DNA from: Polynucleobacter corsicus
Lineage (GTDB): Bacteria; Pseudomonadota; Gammaproteobacteria; Burkholderiales; Burkholderiaceae
Direction: 5' to 3'
Length of the DNA stretch: 64,000 bases
Assembly: GCF_018688255.1 (NCBI RefSeq)
Contig: NZ_CP061314.1
Span: 558,001-622,000, forward strand
In this document: positions 26,978-36,012 of the stretch, one piece after another
Numbering within the stretch: position 1 is the stretch's first letter
Layout of the letters: every line of letters starts with the position of its first letter
The notes under the pieces: generated by a model
The model's input: only the letters and a program-made list of their open reading frames with translations
Database searches by the model: none
Told to the model about the DNA's origin: nothing
Position numbers and translations under genes: made by a program

Positions 26978-26999
26978 CTACAAAGAGGAGTAATCAACT

Positions 27000-27932
27000 A
27001 TGACGATGCACAACCCATTTCAGCCTGTAGAGAAAATCAAGGCAGAAGTCTTTATGTCAATGCCTGGGAAGTTTAGAAAGAAATCCCGTACAGGCTGGTC
27101 TGATCCAAACCGCCAAAACGCTGAAGTTGAGTGCTTTTTAGAAGGTCCTTCTTTTGACCGTGAAGGTAACTTATGGTTTCTGGATATCCCTTTTGGACGG
27201 GTCTTCAGAATTACGCCGAAGGGTGATTGGGATTTGGTAACTCAATTTGACGGTTGGCCGAATGGATTGAAGTTTCACAAAGATGGCCGTGCATTTATTT
27301 GCGATTACAAGTTAGGCCTATTAGCCCTCGATCCTAAAACTGGAAAAGTGGAAACAATTCTTGGGTCCATGTATAGCGAAAACTTCAAGGGTTTGAATGA
27401 TTTGCACTTTGCCTCCAATGGCGACCTGTACTTTACCGATCAGGGCCAAACTGGAATTGCAGATCCGACAGGTAGAGTATTTAGATTGCGCGCTAATGGT
27501 CAATTAGATCGCTTGGCTATTAATGTACCGAGTCCTAATGGCATCACCTTAAATACTCAAGAAAAGCATGTATTCGTTGCCGCAACAAGATCTCAGCAAA
27601 TTTGGCGTTTACCACTCATGGCTGATGGTTCTGTTTCTAAAACGGGTGTTGCAATTCAGTTGACAGGTGGCGTTGCCGGGCCTGATGGTATCGAGATGGA
27701 TTCTGAAAATGGATTGCTCGTTTGCCACTTAGGCGTTGGTATCTGGAGATTTGATAGCAATATGCTCCCGACCCATTTGATCTACTCAGACAACCCACAC
27801 CACCATCACTTGGCAAACATGTGTTTTGGTGGCGAAGATAATCGGGATTTGTACATTACTGAATCTCTCTCTGGCGATATCTTGAAAGCACGATTGCCTG
27901 TAGCTGGCAAAAAGATGTTTGGCCTCTCCTAA
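27000..27932 (+). CDS. SMP-30/gluconolactonase/LRE family hydrolase
   Basis: A 310-residue six-bladed beta-propeller lactonase. Metal-binding and propeller motifs are visible: ECFLEGPSFDREGNLWFLDI near the start, DGWPNGLKFHKDGRAFICD, GLNDLHFASNGDLYFTDQG and SPNGITLNTQEKHVFVA. Members hydrolyse aldonolactones and related lactones to the free acid, using one divalent metal. It heads an operon with the GntR regulator (14-base overlap), the Ldh-type enzyme and a Bug receptor. Cytoplasmic, no signal peptide. Strong ribosome site. Confidence 0.93.
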   Translation: MTMHNPFQPVEKIKAEVFMSMPGKFRKKSRTGWSDPNRQNAEVECFLEGPSFDREGNLWFLDIPFGRVFRITPKGDWDLVTQFDGWPNGLKFHKDGRAFICDYKLGLLALDPKTGKVETILGSMYSENFKGLNDLHFASNGDLYFTDQGQTGIADPTGRVFRLRANGQLDRLAINVPSPNGITLNTQEKHVFVAATRSQQIWRLPLMADGSVSKTGVAIQLTGGVAGPDGIEMDSENGLLVCHLGVGIWRFDSNMLPTHLIYSDNPHHHHLANMCFGGEDNRDLYITESLSGDILKARLPVAGKKMFGLS

Positions 27933-28668
27933 GTTGAAAGAATCTCTACCGCTCTATAAGACCTTAGCGAATGCGCTGGCTCAGCGTATTTATGAGGGCG
28001 ATTGGGCGGTAGGCTCTCACTTGCCATCTGAAGCAGTACTTTGTAAAAGTTTCACAGCAAGTCGCCATACCTTAAGACATGCCCTCCAAACTCTGGAGCG
28101 GGATGGCATGGTCTTACGTCGTCAAGGGGCGCCAACTCAGGTGATCTCCAGACGGAAGGTGAGAAGGTTTACACAAAGCTTTAATTCACCTGTTGATATT
28201 TTGAGTTACCCAAGAAATACTTATCGACAAAACACCATTGAAGAATTTATTGAGCTCGATAAACCGCTAAGCGAAATGATTGGCGATGCAGTCGGATCCT
28301 CTTGGTATCACATTGGAGCTATTCGAAAGCAGCGAGATACCGAGGAAGTAATTGCTTGGACTGATATTTACATTCTTCCCCAATTCGCATCCTTGACATC
28401 GGAGCCTGAGCACAGTCAAGTGATGGTGTTCGAGCAGATCGAGAAAAAGTACGGTACTCGAATTGATCGAGCTGAGGTCGATGTTTATGCCATCGACGTG
28501 TCTACTGATATTGCAAAGAAGCTTGGGTTGAAGGTGCATGCCCCTTGTTTAGTCATTGTTCGGCGTTACTTTGATAATCAGGATAAGCTTTTTGAAGTAA
28601 CTTTCACTTACCATCCTCATAATAAATACACTTATAAGATGGAATTTAAGAGTGATACTGGGAATTAA
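27919..28668 (+). CDS. GntR family transcriptional regulator with UTRA domain
   Basis: A 249-residue HutC-type regulator. Residues 10-78 form the winged helix with PLYKTLANALAQRIYEGDW and the recognition segment SEAVLCKSFTASRHTLRHAL. Residues 95-245 form the UTRA effector domain, which binds small acids or sugars. The start is a TTG at 27919 inside the end of the lactonase gene (or TTG 27934), so translation is coupled. It probably controls this operon and the divergent dehydrogenase through the TTATACGG sites. Confidence 0.9.
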   Translation: MASPKLKESLPLYKTLANALAQRIYEGDWAVGSHLPSEAVLCKSFTASRHTLRHALQTLERDGMVLRRQGAPTQVISRRKVRRFTQSFNSPVDILSYPRNTYRQNTIEEFIELDKPLSEMIGDAVGSSWYHIGAIRKQRDTEEVIAWTDIYILPQFASLTSEPEHSQVMVFEQIEKKYGTRIDRAEVDVYAIDVSTDIAKKLGLKVHAPCLVIVRRYFDNQDKLFEVTFTYHPHNKYTYKMEFKSDTGN

Positions 28669-28683
28669 ATTACAAGAATAAAC

Positions 28684-29733
28684 ATGAAATATTTATCTAT
28701 AACTCAGGCTGAGGCATTTATTGCACAAGCATTGCACGCCAACCAGGTGCCTTTGGCAGATGCCAAGCTCGTAGCCCAACTGATGATCCAGTCAGACCTC
28801 GTTGGCGCTGATGGGCATGGAATTTTCAGATTACCTGCTTACATTAAGCGTATTCGTGCTGGCGGTATTAATTTGAGTCCCAATATTCAGATTGAACGTG
28901 AGCAGGGTGCAACTGCTTTGATCAATGGGGATAATGCCTTGGGTCATTTGGTGATGAATAAAGCGGTCGAAGTTGCAATAGAAAAAGTGAAGCAACACAG
29001 CGTTTGTTGGGTTGGTAGTCACTATGGAAATCATTCTGGTGCAGCATCTGTATATGTCAGAAAGCTAGCTGAACAGGGGTATATCGGCATCTATATGGCG
29101 GTTGGCAACGCCAATCATATGGCGCCATGGGGCGGCATTGATTTATTGCTGTCTACCAATCCGATTGCTATTGCGGTTCCTTCGGGTGATAAGCCGATCG
29201 TTCTATTGGATATTGCGACTACAGTCGCTGCTTACGGTAAGGTAAAACTTGCTGCCCAAAAGGGTGAATTGATTCCCGATACTTGGATGATCGATCGACA
29301 AGGTCAGCCCATTACAGATCCGCAAAAATCGAGCGAGGGATCATTACTTCCTATCGGGGGTTACAAAGGATATGGTTTAGCTGTCATGATTGGTCTGCTA
29401 GCTGGCGCGCTCAATGATGCTGCAGTTGGCAAAGGCACGATTGACTTTAATGCGCATCATGATTTAATTACCAACACCGGTCAAACAATCATTGCTGTTG
29501 ATCCAAGTGCTTTTGGAAGTAAAGAGCAATTTGTTGCCCGGGTAATCGCTTTGGTCGATGATTTAAAGGCCTCCTCTACATTGCCAGGTGTGAATCAAAT
29601 TCGGGTACCCGGCGATGGTGCTGCAAGAGTGATGGCAGAGCGACTTTCGCATGGCATTCCGATCTCGAGCGAATTACAAGAGTCTTTGAATAACTGCGCC
29701 AAAGAGTGCGGGATTACAGCATTAGATTTATAA
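28684..29733 (+). CDS. Ldh family (YiaK/malate-lactate type) oxidoreductase
   Basis: A 349-residue NAD(P)-dependent oxidoreductase of the Ldh/MDH2 fold, unrelated to classical lactate dehydrogenases. The catalytic histidine is in GADGHGIFRLP (about 39-49), followed by VGSHYGNHSGAASVYV, the NANHMAPWGG substrate loop and PIGGYKGYGLAVMIGLLAG. Relatives reduce 2,3-diketo-L-gulonate, ureidoglycolate, sulfolactate or delta-1-piperideine-2-carboxylate. It belongs to the lactonase operon, 15 bases after gntR. Confidence 0.9.
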   Translation: MKYLSITQAEAFIAQALHANQVPLADAKLVAQLMIQSDLVGADGHGIFRLPAYIKRIRAGGINLSPNIQIEREQGATALINGDNALGHLVMNKAVEVAIEKVKQHSVCWVGSHYGNHSGAASVYVRKLAEQGYIGIYMAVGNANHMAPWGGIDLLLSTNPIAIAVPSGDKPIVLLDIATTVAAYGKVKLAAQKGELIPDTWMIDRQGQPITDPQKSSEGSLLPIGGYKGYGLAVMIGLLAGALNDAAVGKGTIDFNAHHDLITNTGQTIIAVDPSAFGSKEQFVARVIALVDDLKASSTLPGVNQIRVPGDGAARVMAERLSHGIPISSELQESLNNCAKECGITALDL

Positions 29734-29752
29734 CTTTCCGGAGGAGACAATA

Positions 29753-30724
29753 ATGATTAAAAAATCAATTAAAAAAATAGTGTTGAGTTCTTTAGTGTTG
29801 CCACTAGTTTTGGGGACGGCGTTTGCGTCCTATCCAGATAAGCCAATCAAGATGTTGGTTGGGTATGCGCCAGGTAGTTCAACCGACATCGTTGGGAGAA
29901 TGGTGGCGAATGAGCTCAGCATTGCCTTAAAGCAATCAGTCATTGTGGAAAATAGAGGCGGTGCTGCAGGTAGCTTGGCTGCGGATGCAGTTGCTAAAAG
30001 TGCTCCAGATGGTTACACCGTGTTATTTGCGCAAAATGGCTTAGCAATTAACGTAGCTGCAAACCCAAGACTCCCCTTTAATGGCCAAAAAGATTTGCTA
30101 CCCGTTGTCGGAGTAGCCGCTACCCCACATATTTTGATTGTGAATACCAATTCCAAGGCTAAAAATGTGACCGATTTAATTTCTATGCTCCGAGCCGAGC
30201 CGGGAAAGATGAGCTTTGGCTCCTCTGGGATTGGTAACTCCGACCATATGGCTGGAGAGCTATTCCTGGCAACTACGGGTACTCAAGCGATCCACATTCC
30301 ATACAAGGGTGGATCACCTGCTGCAACGGATTTAGTGGGCGGTCAAATTGATTTTTACTTTGCTGGTATGCCAGTGGGACTACCCTTATATAAGGGTGAA
30401 AAAGTCAATGCACTTGCGGTTACTAGTAAGAATCGATTTAGCGGAGCTCCCGAATTAGTCACTATTCAAGAGGCTGGTGTAAAGGGTTATGAAATGGCTT
30501 TGTGGCAAGGCCTGTTTGTACCAGCAGGAACACCTCCTGCGGTTATTAATACCCTCAGCAAGGCAATCTTGAAAATTCTAGAGACCCCAGAGATGAAGGA
30601 GCGTTTTGTGAAGGCGGGGGTACAAATTGCACCGATGACTACCCAGCAATTTACCGATTTATATGTCTCTGATATTGCCAGATGGAAAGTAGTGATTGAA
30701 AAAGCAAAAATTAAGCTAGATTAA
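29753..30724 (+). CDS. Bug (TctC) family receptor, second copy
   Basis: A 323-residue periplasmic receptor with a lysine-rich start and signal peptide ending near GTAFASYP. YPDKPIKMLVGYAPGSSTDIVGRM and the GKMSFGSSGIGNSDHMAGELF block mark the Bug family. It closes the lactonase-gntR-ldh operon (19 bases after ldh; ribosome site GGAGG). It differs clearly from the copy at 23759, so the two may capture different acids. Confidence 0.92.
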   Translation: MIKKSIKKIVLSSLVLPLVLGTAFASYPDKPIKMLVGYAPGSSTDIVGRMVANELSIALKQSVIVENRGGAAGSLAADAVAKSAPDGYTVLFAQNGLAINVAANPRLPFNGQKDLLPVVGVAATPHILIVNTNSKAKNVTDLISMLRAEPGKMSFGSSGIGNSDHMAGELFLATTGTQAIHIPYKGGSPAATDLVGGQIDFYFAGMPVGLPLYKGEKVNALAVTSKNRFSGAPELVTIQEAGVKGYEMALWQGLFVPAGTPPAVINTLSKAILKILETPEMKERFVKAGVQIAPMTTQQFTDLYVSDIARWKVVIEKAKIKLD

Positions 30725-30743
30725 TTCCACCTAGCTCAGTCGT

Positions 30744-30775
30744 AAGGGTATTGACCTCAGTCGATACCCTTTTTT
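30744..30775. terminator. Bidirectional intrinsic terminator
   Basis: AAGGGTATTGAC at 30744-30755 pairs with GTCGATACCCTT at 30760-30771 (one mismatch) around CTCA, followed by a T run on the plus strand. It ends the lactonase operon and overlaps the end of the convergent pirin gene. Confidence 0.85.
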
Positions 30776-31478
30776 ATTGGCTGCTGAGATCGAACACTAA
30801 GACCTCAGCATCTTTGCCGTCACCAATGAGTAGACTGCTTTCGTTCTCTATTAGTAGTGCATCTCCACTTGATAGAAGTATATCGTTGACATGTAAGGAG
30901 CCCCTTATCAGATGTACATAGGCCTTACGCTGTAAATCGAGATCCAATTTTTGAGTCTGATGGCCATCAAAAAGGCCAGCATATACCTTGGCATCTGCAT
31001 AAATTTTGACGGCATTCCCCAACCCATCCGGAGAGGCAATTAAGCAGAGTTTATTTTGCTTGTCTGAGAGCGGAATCGATTTTTGCTCATAGCTTGGCGG
31101 GATCTCCATGACATTGGGCTCTATCCAAATTTGCAGGAAGTGGGTGGCTTGATCTTTAGCGTGATTGAACTCGCTATGGGTGACCCCAGTTCCAGCACTC
31201 ATGCGTTGAACATCGCCCGGTGGAATGCCTTTGATGTTTCCCATGCTGTCTTCGTGCGCCAATTGCCCAGACAAAACATAGCTGATGATTTCCATATTGC
31301 GGTGGCTATGTTTGCCAAAACCCATGCCTGCGGCTACCCGATCCTCATTAATCACTCTTAAATTGCCCCAGCCCATAAATCGGGGGTCGTGATAGCCCGC
31401 AAAGGAGAAGGAGTGGAAGCTTTTAAGCCAGCCATGATCAGCGTAGCCGCGGTCTTGAGCTTTTCGGAGGGTTAGCAT
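30774..31478 (-). CDS. Pirin family protein
   Basis: A 234-residue bicupin. The N-terminal cupin has the metal ligands in FGKHSHRNMEIISYVLSGQLAHED and a later E in GTGVTHSEFNH. The start MLTLRKAQDRGYADHGWLKSFHSFSF is the family hallmark. Bacterial pirins are iron proteins; some act as quercetin 2,3-dioxygenases (YhhW) and others modulate enzymes. The true role here is unknown. It stands alone between two terminating or divergent units. Confidence 0.92.
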   Translation of the reverse strand: MLTLRKAQDRGYADHGWLKSFHSFSFAGYHDPRFMGWGNLRVINEDRVAAGMGFGKHSHRNMEIISYVLSGQLAHEDSMGNIKGIPPGDVQRMSAGTGVTHSEFNHAKDQATHFLQIWIEPNVMEIPPSYEQKSIPLSDKQNKLCLIASPDGLGNAVKIYADAKVYAGLFDGHQTQKLDLDLQRKAYVHLIRGSLHVNDILLSSGDALLIENESSLLIGDGKDAEVLVFDLSSQ

Positions 31479-31550
31479 GAGGAGAGTCTTTTCTGGAGGG
31501 CAATAATCACATTATCATTAGCTTTTGACATATTTGCTGATTGGCCTTCC

Positions 31551-32957
31551 ATGGGAAGTATCAAACAAGACATTAAAGAAACTTATCTCGGGCTATATGA
31601 AACCGTTCAGGAAAAGTGGAGTGATTTTTCTCAGTTCCTGAAAGAAGCTTGGCCTATTTTGGCCTTTCTCTTGGTGGTCTTGCTCGGAGTGTGGTGGTAC
31701 GCCGATCCACCACCTCCAAGGCATGTTGTGATTGCAACTGGCCAGCCCGGCGGCTCCTACGACGCTTTAGGAAAAAAGTACGCTGCTTTTTTCAATAAAA
31801 AAGGTATTACTCTTGAATTGCTCCCAACAAAGGGTGCTGAAGAAAATGTGGCGCACTTGGTTGATCGCAAGGATCCAGTTCAGGCTGCCTTTGTACAAGC
31901 AGGTGCATTTAATCCTCATGAGGTTGTTGGAGTGGAATCTCTTGGCACGATTTCTTATGACCCAATTTGGTTGTTCTATCGCGGTCCAGAGATTAAGGCA
32001 AATGATTTTCAGGCTATTAAAGCTCGCGCCAGTTTCTTTCTGAATTCCAGAATGTCGATTGGTTTGAAGGGTGGCGGCACTCATGCGCAAGCAATGCATG
32101 TCCTGAAAGCCAATGGCTTTGAAGAGGGATCTCATTTTCTAAATTTCTCTAATACTCAATCGGTTGAAGCTTTGCAAAAAGGTGATATCGATGCAGCGTT
32201 TATTGTGGATGCTTACGAGGCTCCGAATGTTCAGAAATTATTAAAGGACCCTGGCTTGCATTTAGTTGCCTTTGATCGTGCGGAAGCCTATGCACGCTTG
32301 CTGCCATATATGCAAATACTAAATGTCCCTGCAGGCTCATTTAGCCTGGCGCGGAACTTTCCTCCAAGAGATATTAAGTTGATGGCTTCAACTACGAATT
32401 TACTGATTGATGACAGAATGCATCCGGCGCTCCAATTTTTATTTTTAGAGGCTGCACGCGAGATTAACGGTAAAGCAAGCTTCTTTGCGGAGAGTGGCGA
32501 ATTTCCTTCCTTTAAAAATACAGGGCTTCCACAAAGCTCAGTAGCTTTACATTACGAAAAAAATGGCTCGCCATTATTAATGCTCTATTTCCCTTTTTGG
32601 TTGGCAGAACTGATCAATCGCTTAGTTTTTGTATTGCTGCCATTCTGTGCCGTGGCATATCCTGTCTTGCTAACTTTGCCGGGCTATCGCAATAAGCGCA
32701 TGAAGCGAAAAATTGATAAGTTATACGGCACCCTTAAGAACTACGAGCGAGAGCTCACTGAAAACTTTCTGCCGGAAGTGAAAGATGAATATCTGAAGAA
32801 ATTGGATTTACTGGAGTACGAGGCATTGCAGTTAAAAGTCTCTAAAAGTATGTCTGGCGATTATTACGCCTTACGAACCAGCATAGACTATGTCCGTAAC
32901 TGCCTTAATCGGGGTGTCCATCCATATCAATCTCAAGATAATGCTGTTGGCGTATAG
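31551..32957 (+). CDS. Membrane-anchored TAXI family solute receptor
   Basis: A 468-residue protein with an N-terminal membrane helix (about 33-52, WPILAFLLVVLLGVWWYA), a TAXI (TRAP-associated extracytoplasmic immunogenic) receptor domain starting HVVIATGQPGGSYDALG, a second membrane helix pair near 345-380, and a C-terminal cytoplasmic coiled coil (about 385-430). Ordinary TAXI receptors are free periplasmic proteins; this anchored type with a cytoplasmic tail has no TRAP permease nearby. It may sense rather than import. It is followed by the DUF3422 gene. Confidence 0.88.
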   Translation: MGSIKQDIKETYLGLYETVQEKWSDFSQFLKEAWPILAFLLVVLLGVWWYADPPPPRHVVIATGQPGGSYDALGKKYAAFFNKKGITLELLPTKGAEENVAHLVDRKDPVQAAFVQAGAFNPHEVVGVESLGTISYDPIWLFYRGPEIKANDFQAIKARASFFLNSRMSIGLKGGGTHAQAMHVLKANGFEEGSHFLNFSNTQSVEALQKGDIDAAFIVDAYEAPNVQKLLKDPGLHLVAFDRAEAYARLLPYMQILNVPAGSFSLARNFPPRDIKLMASTTNLLIDDRMHPALQFLFLEAAREINGKASFFAESGEFPSFKNTGLPQSSVALHYEKNGSPLLMLYFPFWLAELINRLVFVLLPFCAVAYPVLLTLPGYRNKRMKRKIDKLYGTLKNYERELTENFLPEVKDEYLKKLDLLEYEALQLKVSKSMSGDYYALRTSIDYVRNCLNRGVHPYQSQDNAVGV

Positions 32958-32990
32958 TTTAAGCACATCTATTTAATCAAGCCAAGCCCC

Positions 32991-34346
32991 ATGAAACCTT
33001 ACGATCATCCCGCTCGAAAACAATTGCACGAAGAGGTGCATGCGCGTCCACCTATTGCGCTTTGGCCAAATGAAAGAGTGCTATCACAATCCTTTTTGCT
33101 TGACGCAAATTCTCGTCAGACTCAAATTGAATGGATTCAAAAACTTAGTGTCGCCTTAGGTATTTCCAATGATCATCAGCAGGATCACTCCTTTAAGATG
33201 TTGACTCTGGCGCCTGAACCGGAGAGGGTATTAATTAAATGGGAGTTGCATGGCGAGTTTGCAACCATTGCAGCTATTACACACAACCCCATCAAAATCA
33301 CTGGACCGTTATTGGAGTCACGCCTCGCTCTGGAAAAGAGTTTGGATGCATTACTTCAAAGTCTAGGCTGTCCAACCATTGTTGAGGCTGGCGGCGAAAG
33401 AATTTCTGCCTTAGATCTCGCATTTGAGCATCGCCCCCTCTTTGCGGAAGCTCAAGAAGTGTCTTCCATCTTTAGTGGGAATACCGTACTAGGTAGTTAC
33501 ATCTTATCGAGCAAGAAGGCTCAGTTGTGGACGGACTTGCGTTTAGATGAAGATGGCTTCATCTCTTATTTCATTCCCCACGATATTTTGGGCTCACGTC
33601 AGGCTGGTCGTGTGGCACGTGCAATTGCTGAAGCTGAAACTTATCGAATGGCAGCCATGATCGCTTTTCCGGTAGCGAAGAGCCTTTCGATGCCACTTCG
33701 AACTGCAGAGTCGGAATTGGCGGATTTATCTGAAAGTATTTCTCAATTACAAACTGAACCAGGAGTGCATACCGAAAAAGATGGCCAGTTTTTAGGTGAA
33801 CTCTCTAATCTAGCCTCGCGAGCAGAGCAATGGATCTCCGGGTATGGATTGCGCTTTACTGCATCTGAAGCTTATAGCCAATTACTGAATAAAAATCTAT
33901 TCGAGCTAGCGGAGTCTGCGATTCCGGGTGTGCAGTCCCTCTCCGAGTTTATGGATCGACGTTTTCAGCCGGCAATGGGAACTTGTATTTGGACTCAGCG
34001 TAGATTAAAAGAATTATCCGACCGAATCTCAAGGACAACTCAAACCTTGAGAACGCGTATTGAATTCGTTAATGAAGAGCAGACTCAAAAATTGCTGGCT
34101 AGCATGGATCAACGAGCGCGCTTACAGTTGCGTTTGCAAGAAACCGTGGAGAGCCTATCGGTTCTGGTGTTAACTTACTATGCAGTGAGTTTGCTAGCCT
34201 ATATGGCTAAGGGTGGTAAAGAAGCTGGCCTTGCTATTCATCCAGAAATTATTGCTGCTATCGCTGCTCCAGTAGTAGCGATTGCTTTCTTATTTATTAG
34301 TAAGCGAAGACGTAAGCGAATCATTGAGATGGGTAAATCGCTGTAG
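32991..34346 (+). CDS. DUF3422 family protein
   Basis: A 451-residue protein starting with the family hallmark HPARKQLHEEVHARPPIAL. A long soluble part with helical stretches (about 225-370, including KELSDRISRTTQTLRTRIEF) is followed by two membrane helices near 390-445 and a basic end. Its topology resembles CorA-like transporters, with a large cytoplasmic helical part and two C-terminal helices, but the GMN signature is absent and the function is unknown. It follows the TAXI gene by 33 bases and ends at a strong terminator. Confidence 0.9.
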   Translation: MKPYDHPARKQLHEEVHARPPIALWPNERVLSQSFLLDANSRQTQIEWIQKLSVALGISNDHQQDHSFKMLTLAPEPERVLIKWELHGEFATIAAITHNPIKITGPLLESRLALEKSLDALLQSLGCPTIVEAGGERISALDLAFEHRPLFAEAQEVSSIFSGNTVLGSYILSSKKAQLWTDLRLDEDGFISYFIPHDILGSRQAGRVARAIAEAETYRMAAMIAFPVAKSLSMPLRTAESELADLSESISQLQTEPGVHTEKDGQFLGELSNLASRAEQWISGYGLRFTASEAYSQLLNKNLFELAESAIPGVQSLSEFMDRRFQPAMGTCIWTQRRLKELSDRISRTTQTLRTRIEFVNEEQTQKLLASMDQRARLQLRLQETVESLSVLVLTYYAVSLLAYMAKGGKEAGLAIHPEIIAAIAAPVVAIAFLFISKRRRKRIIEMGKSL

Positions 34347-34348
34347 AC

Positions 34349-34380
34349 ATTAAAAAAGAGGCCGAGGCCTCTTTTTTAAT
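34349..34380. terminator. Bidirectional intrinsic terminator
   Basis: A perfect 15-bp inverted repeat around two bases, with GAGGCC/GGCCTC core flanked by A6 and T6. It serves the DUF3422 gene on the plus strand and the fccAB operon on the minus strand. Confidence 0.92.
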
Positions 34381-34395
34381 GAGCGTAAATACTTT

Positions 34396-35673
34396 TTAAC
34401 CTAAGCTATCTGCCCAGATGTTGTGTGCCCAGCCCCAAGCATAAATACCCTCAAGAACAGAGGGTGCTGGTGATAGACCTCCAGAACCAGGAACGGTCTT
34501 GAATGTTTTTTCGGCGGCATTGTATTGATGGACGCTAGCAACGTGTACCACTTCTCGGCTATTTACAAAGCTATAGCAGGTGTTTGTCAGAACTGGTGCT
34601 GGATTGATTTCCCAGCCATTCAATTCTGCAACGATTGCCGCTGCTGCGACTTTGGCATGTTGATTAGCCATGTGGCCAGATTTGGGCATTAGTGGTGCAA
34701 CTTGAATCGCGTCACCTAGCACATGAATATCTTTGCGTGCCGTTGATTCAAAGTTGAGGAAGTTGACATTCGCCCATCGGCCATTGGAATTGGCTAATCC
34801 AGTTTTGATGGCGATTTCACCAGCAGACATTTGCGGTAAGATATTTAATACATCAGCCTTCACATCATCTTCAACTTCGAGTTTGAGTGTTTTAGTTTTC
34901 GCATCAACACCAACTACATTGCTCTTTGGGCGATACTCAATCATTCCAGCGTATTGCTCAGCCCAAACCTTCTTGAATAAAGCACCCTTAGATACGACAT
35001 CCTGATTGGCATCCAAAATCAATACCTTACCCTTAGGATTGTGTTGCTGAAGGTAGCTTGCCACCTGACATGCACGCTCATAAGGTCCAGGAGGGCAGCG
35101 ATAGGGAGCTTCTGGAATGCTGATTGCAAAAGTACCACCTTCACGCATAGCAGCGATTTGCTTATGCAAGGCAACCGTTTCTGGGCCAGCTTTCCAGGCT
35201 TGTAGTGTTACACCATCTTTATTGGCTTGTGCGAGGCCTTCAACGCTTTTGAAGTTCAGTGAAACGCCAGGAGACACAATGGCTTTGTCGTAGCGTAAAG
35301 TTTTTCCAGAGGCGAGCGTTACTGTCTTTTTATCTGGATCAATGCTGCTGACGCTATCTTGAATAATCTTGATGCCATGGCGCTTGCTGAGGGTGTCATA
35401 CGGTGAGGTAATTTCAGCGATCGTACGTGAGCCACCGATGACCAAATTAGACATTGGGCAGGACACAAAAGATGTATTGGGCTCAATCAGAGTCACTCTG
35501 GCGGTGTTATTGGAGAAGAGTCGCAAATATTTAGCGGCGGTAGCACCACCATATCCACCACCAATGACCAAGATTTCTGCTTTTTGTAAATTAGCTGCTT
35601 TAGTTTGGCTTGAGAGACCTGCAAGCAGGCCAACTGCTGCAGCGCTCTGACCTATAAAATGTCGACGATCCAT
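34396..35673 (-). CDS. fccB: Flavocytochrome c sulfide dehydrogenase, flavoprotein subunit
   Basis: A 425-residue flavoprotein with a Tat-type signal (DRRHFIGQS). It has the FAD motif EILVIGGGYGGATAAKYL (about 33-50), and C72 in SFVSCPMSNLVIGG at the site where FCSD binds FAD covalently. C193/C202 in RCPPGPYERAC and C366 in LTNTCYSFV include the redox-active disulfide pair. The enzyme oxidises sulfide in the periplasm and passes electrons to its cytochrome subunit, encoded just upstream. The C-terminal domain (SAPSVLEG-like end) fits FCSD. Confidence 0.9.
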   Translation of the reverse strand: MDRRHFIGQSAAAVGLLAGLSSQTKAANLQKAEILVIGGGYGGATAAKYLRLFSNNTARVTLIEPNTSFVSCPMSNLVIGGSRTIAEITSPYDTLSKRHGIKIIQDSVSSIDPDKKTVTLASGKTLRYDKAIVSPGVSLNFKSVEGLAQANKDGVTLQAWKAGPETVALHKQIAAMREGGTFAISIPEAPYRCPPGPYERACQVASYLQQHNPKGKVLILDANQDVVSKGALFKKVWAEQYAGMIEYRPKSNVVGVDAKTKTLKLEVEDDVKADVLNILPQMSAGEIAIKTGLANSNGRWANVNFLNFESTARKDIHVLGDAIQVAPLMPKSGHMANQHAKVAAAAIVAELNGWEINPAPVLTNTCYSFVNSREVVHVASVHQYNAAEKTFKTVPGSGGLSPAPSVLEGIYAWGWAHNIWADSLG

Positions 35674-35682
35674 AGCGCCTCC

Positions 35683-36012
35683 TTATTGTTTCTTGCCAAG
35701 TTGATTGGCAATAGTGGTGAGTTGTTCGTCAGAATAGCCTTTAGCTAACTGAGGCATGATGGTGCCCTCTAATGCCCCAGATTTATAAGCCTTTAGTTTG
35801 GCGAGCATTTGTTCGCTAGTGAGGTTATTTATTAGAGGCATGCCGCCATCCACAACGCCTTTGCCATCGGTACCGTGGCAATTGGCGCAGGTAGCAGCAA
35901 GGCTACGTTGATATAGTTGGTCAGCGGTTTGGGCGAAGCCCAGTCCACTCCACTGGCTCAGGCCAATGAGGGCGCTAGTTACCAAAATAGGTTTTAAATA
36001 CTTCACTTGCAT
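35683..36012 (-). CDS. fccA: Class I cytochrome c subunit paired with FccB
   Basis: A 109-residue small monohaem cytochrome: signal peptide to about residue 27 (LGFAQTA), haem motif CANCH, and a methionine ligand expected in GTIMPQLAKGYSDEQL. It lies nine bases upstream of fccB and should be its electron acceptor, forming the FccAB complex. A GTG eight codons further upstream (36036) is also open, but ATG 36012, with GGAG about ten bases before it, is preferred. Confidence 0.88.
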   Translation of the reverse strand: MQVKYLKPILVTSALIGLSQWSGLGFAQTADQLYQRSLAATCANCHGTDGKGVVDGGMPLINNLTSEQMLAKLKAYKSGALEGTIMPQLAKGYSDEQLTTIANQLGKKQ

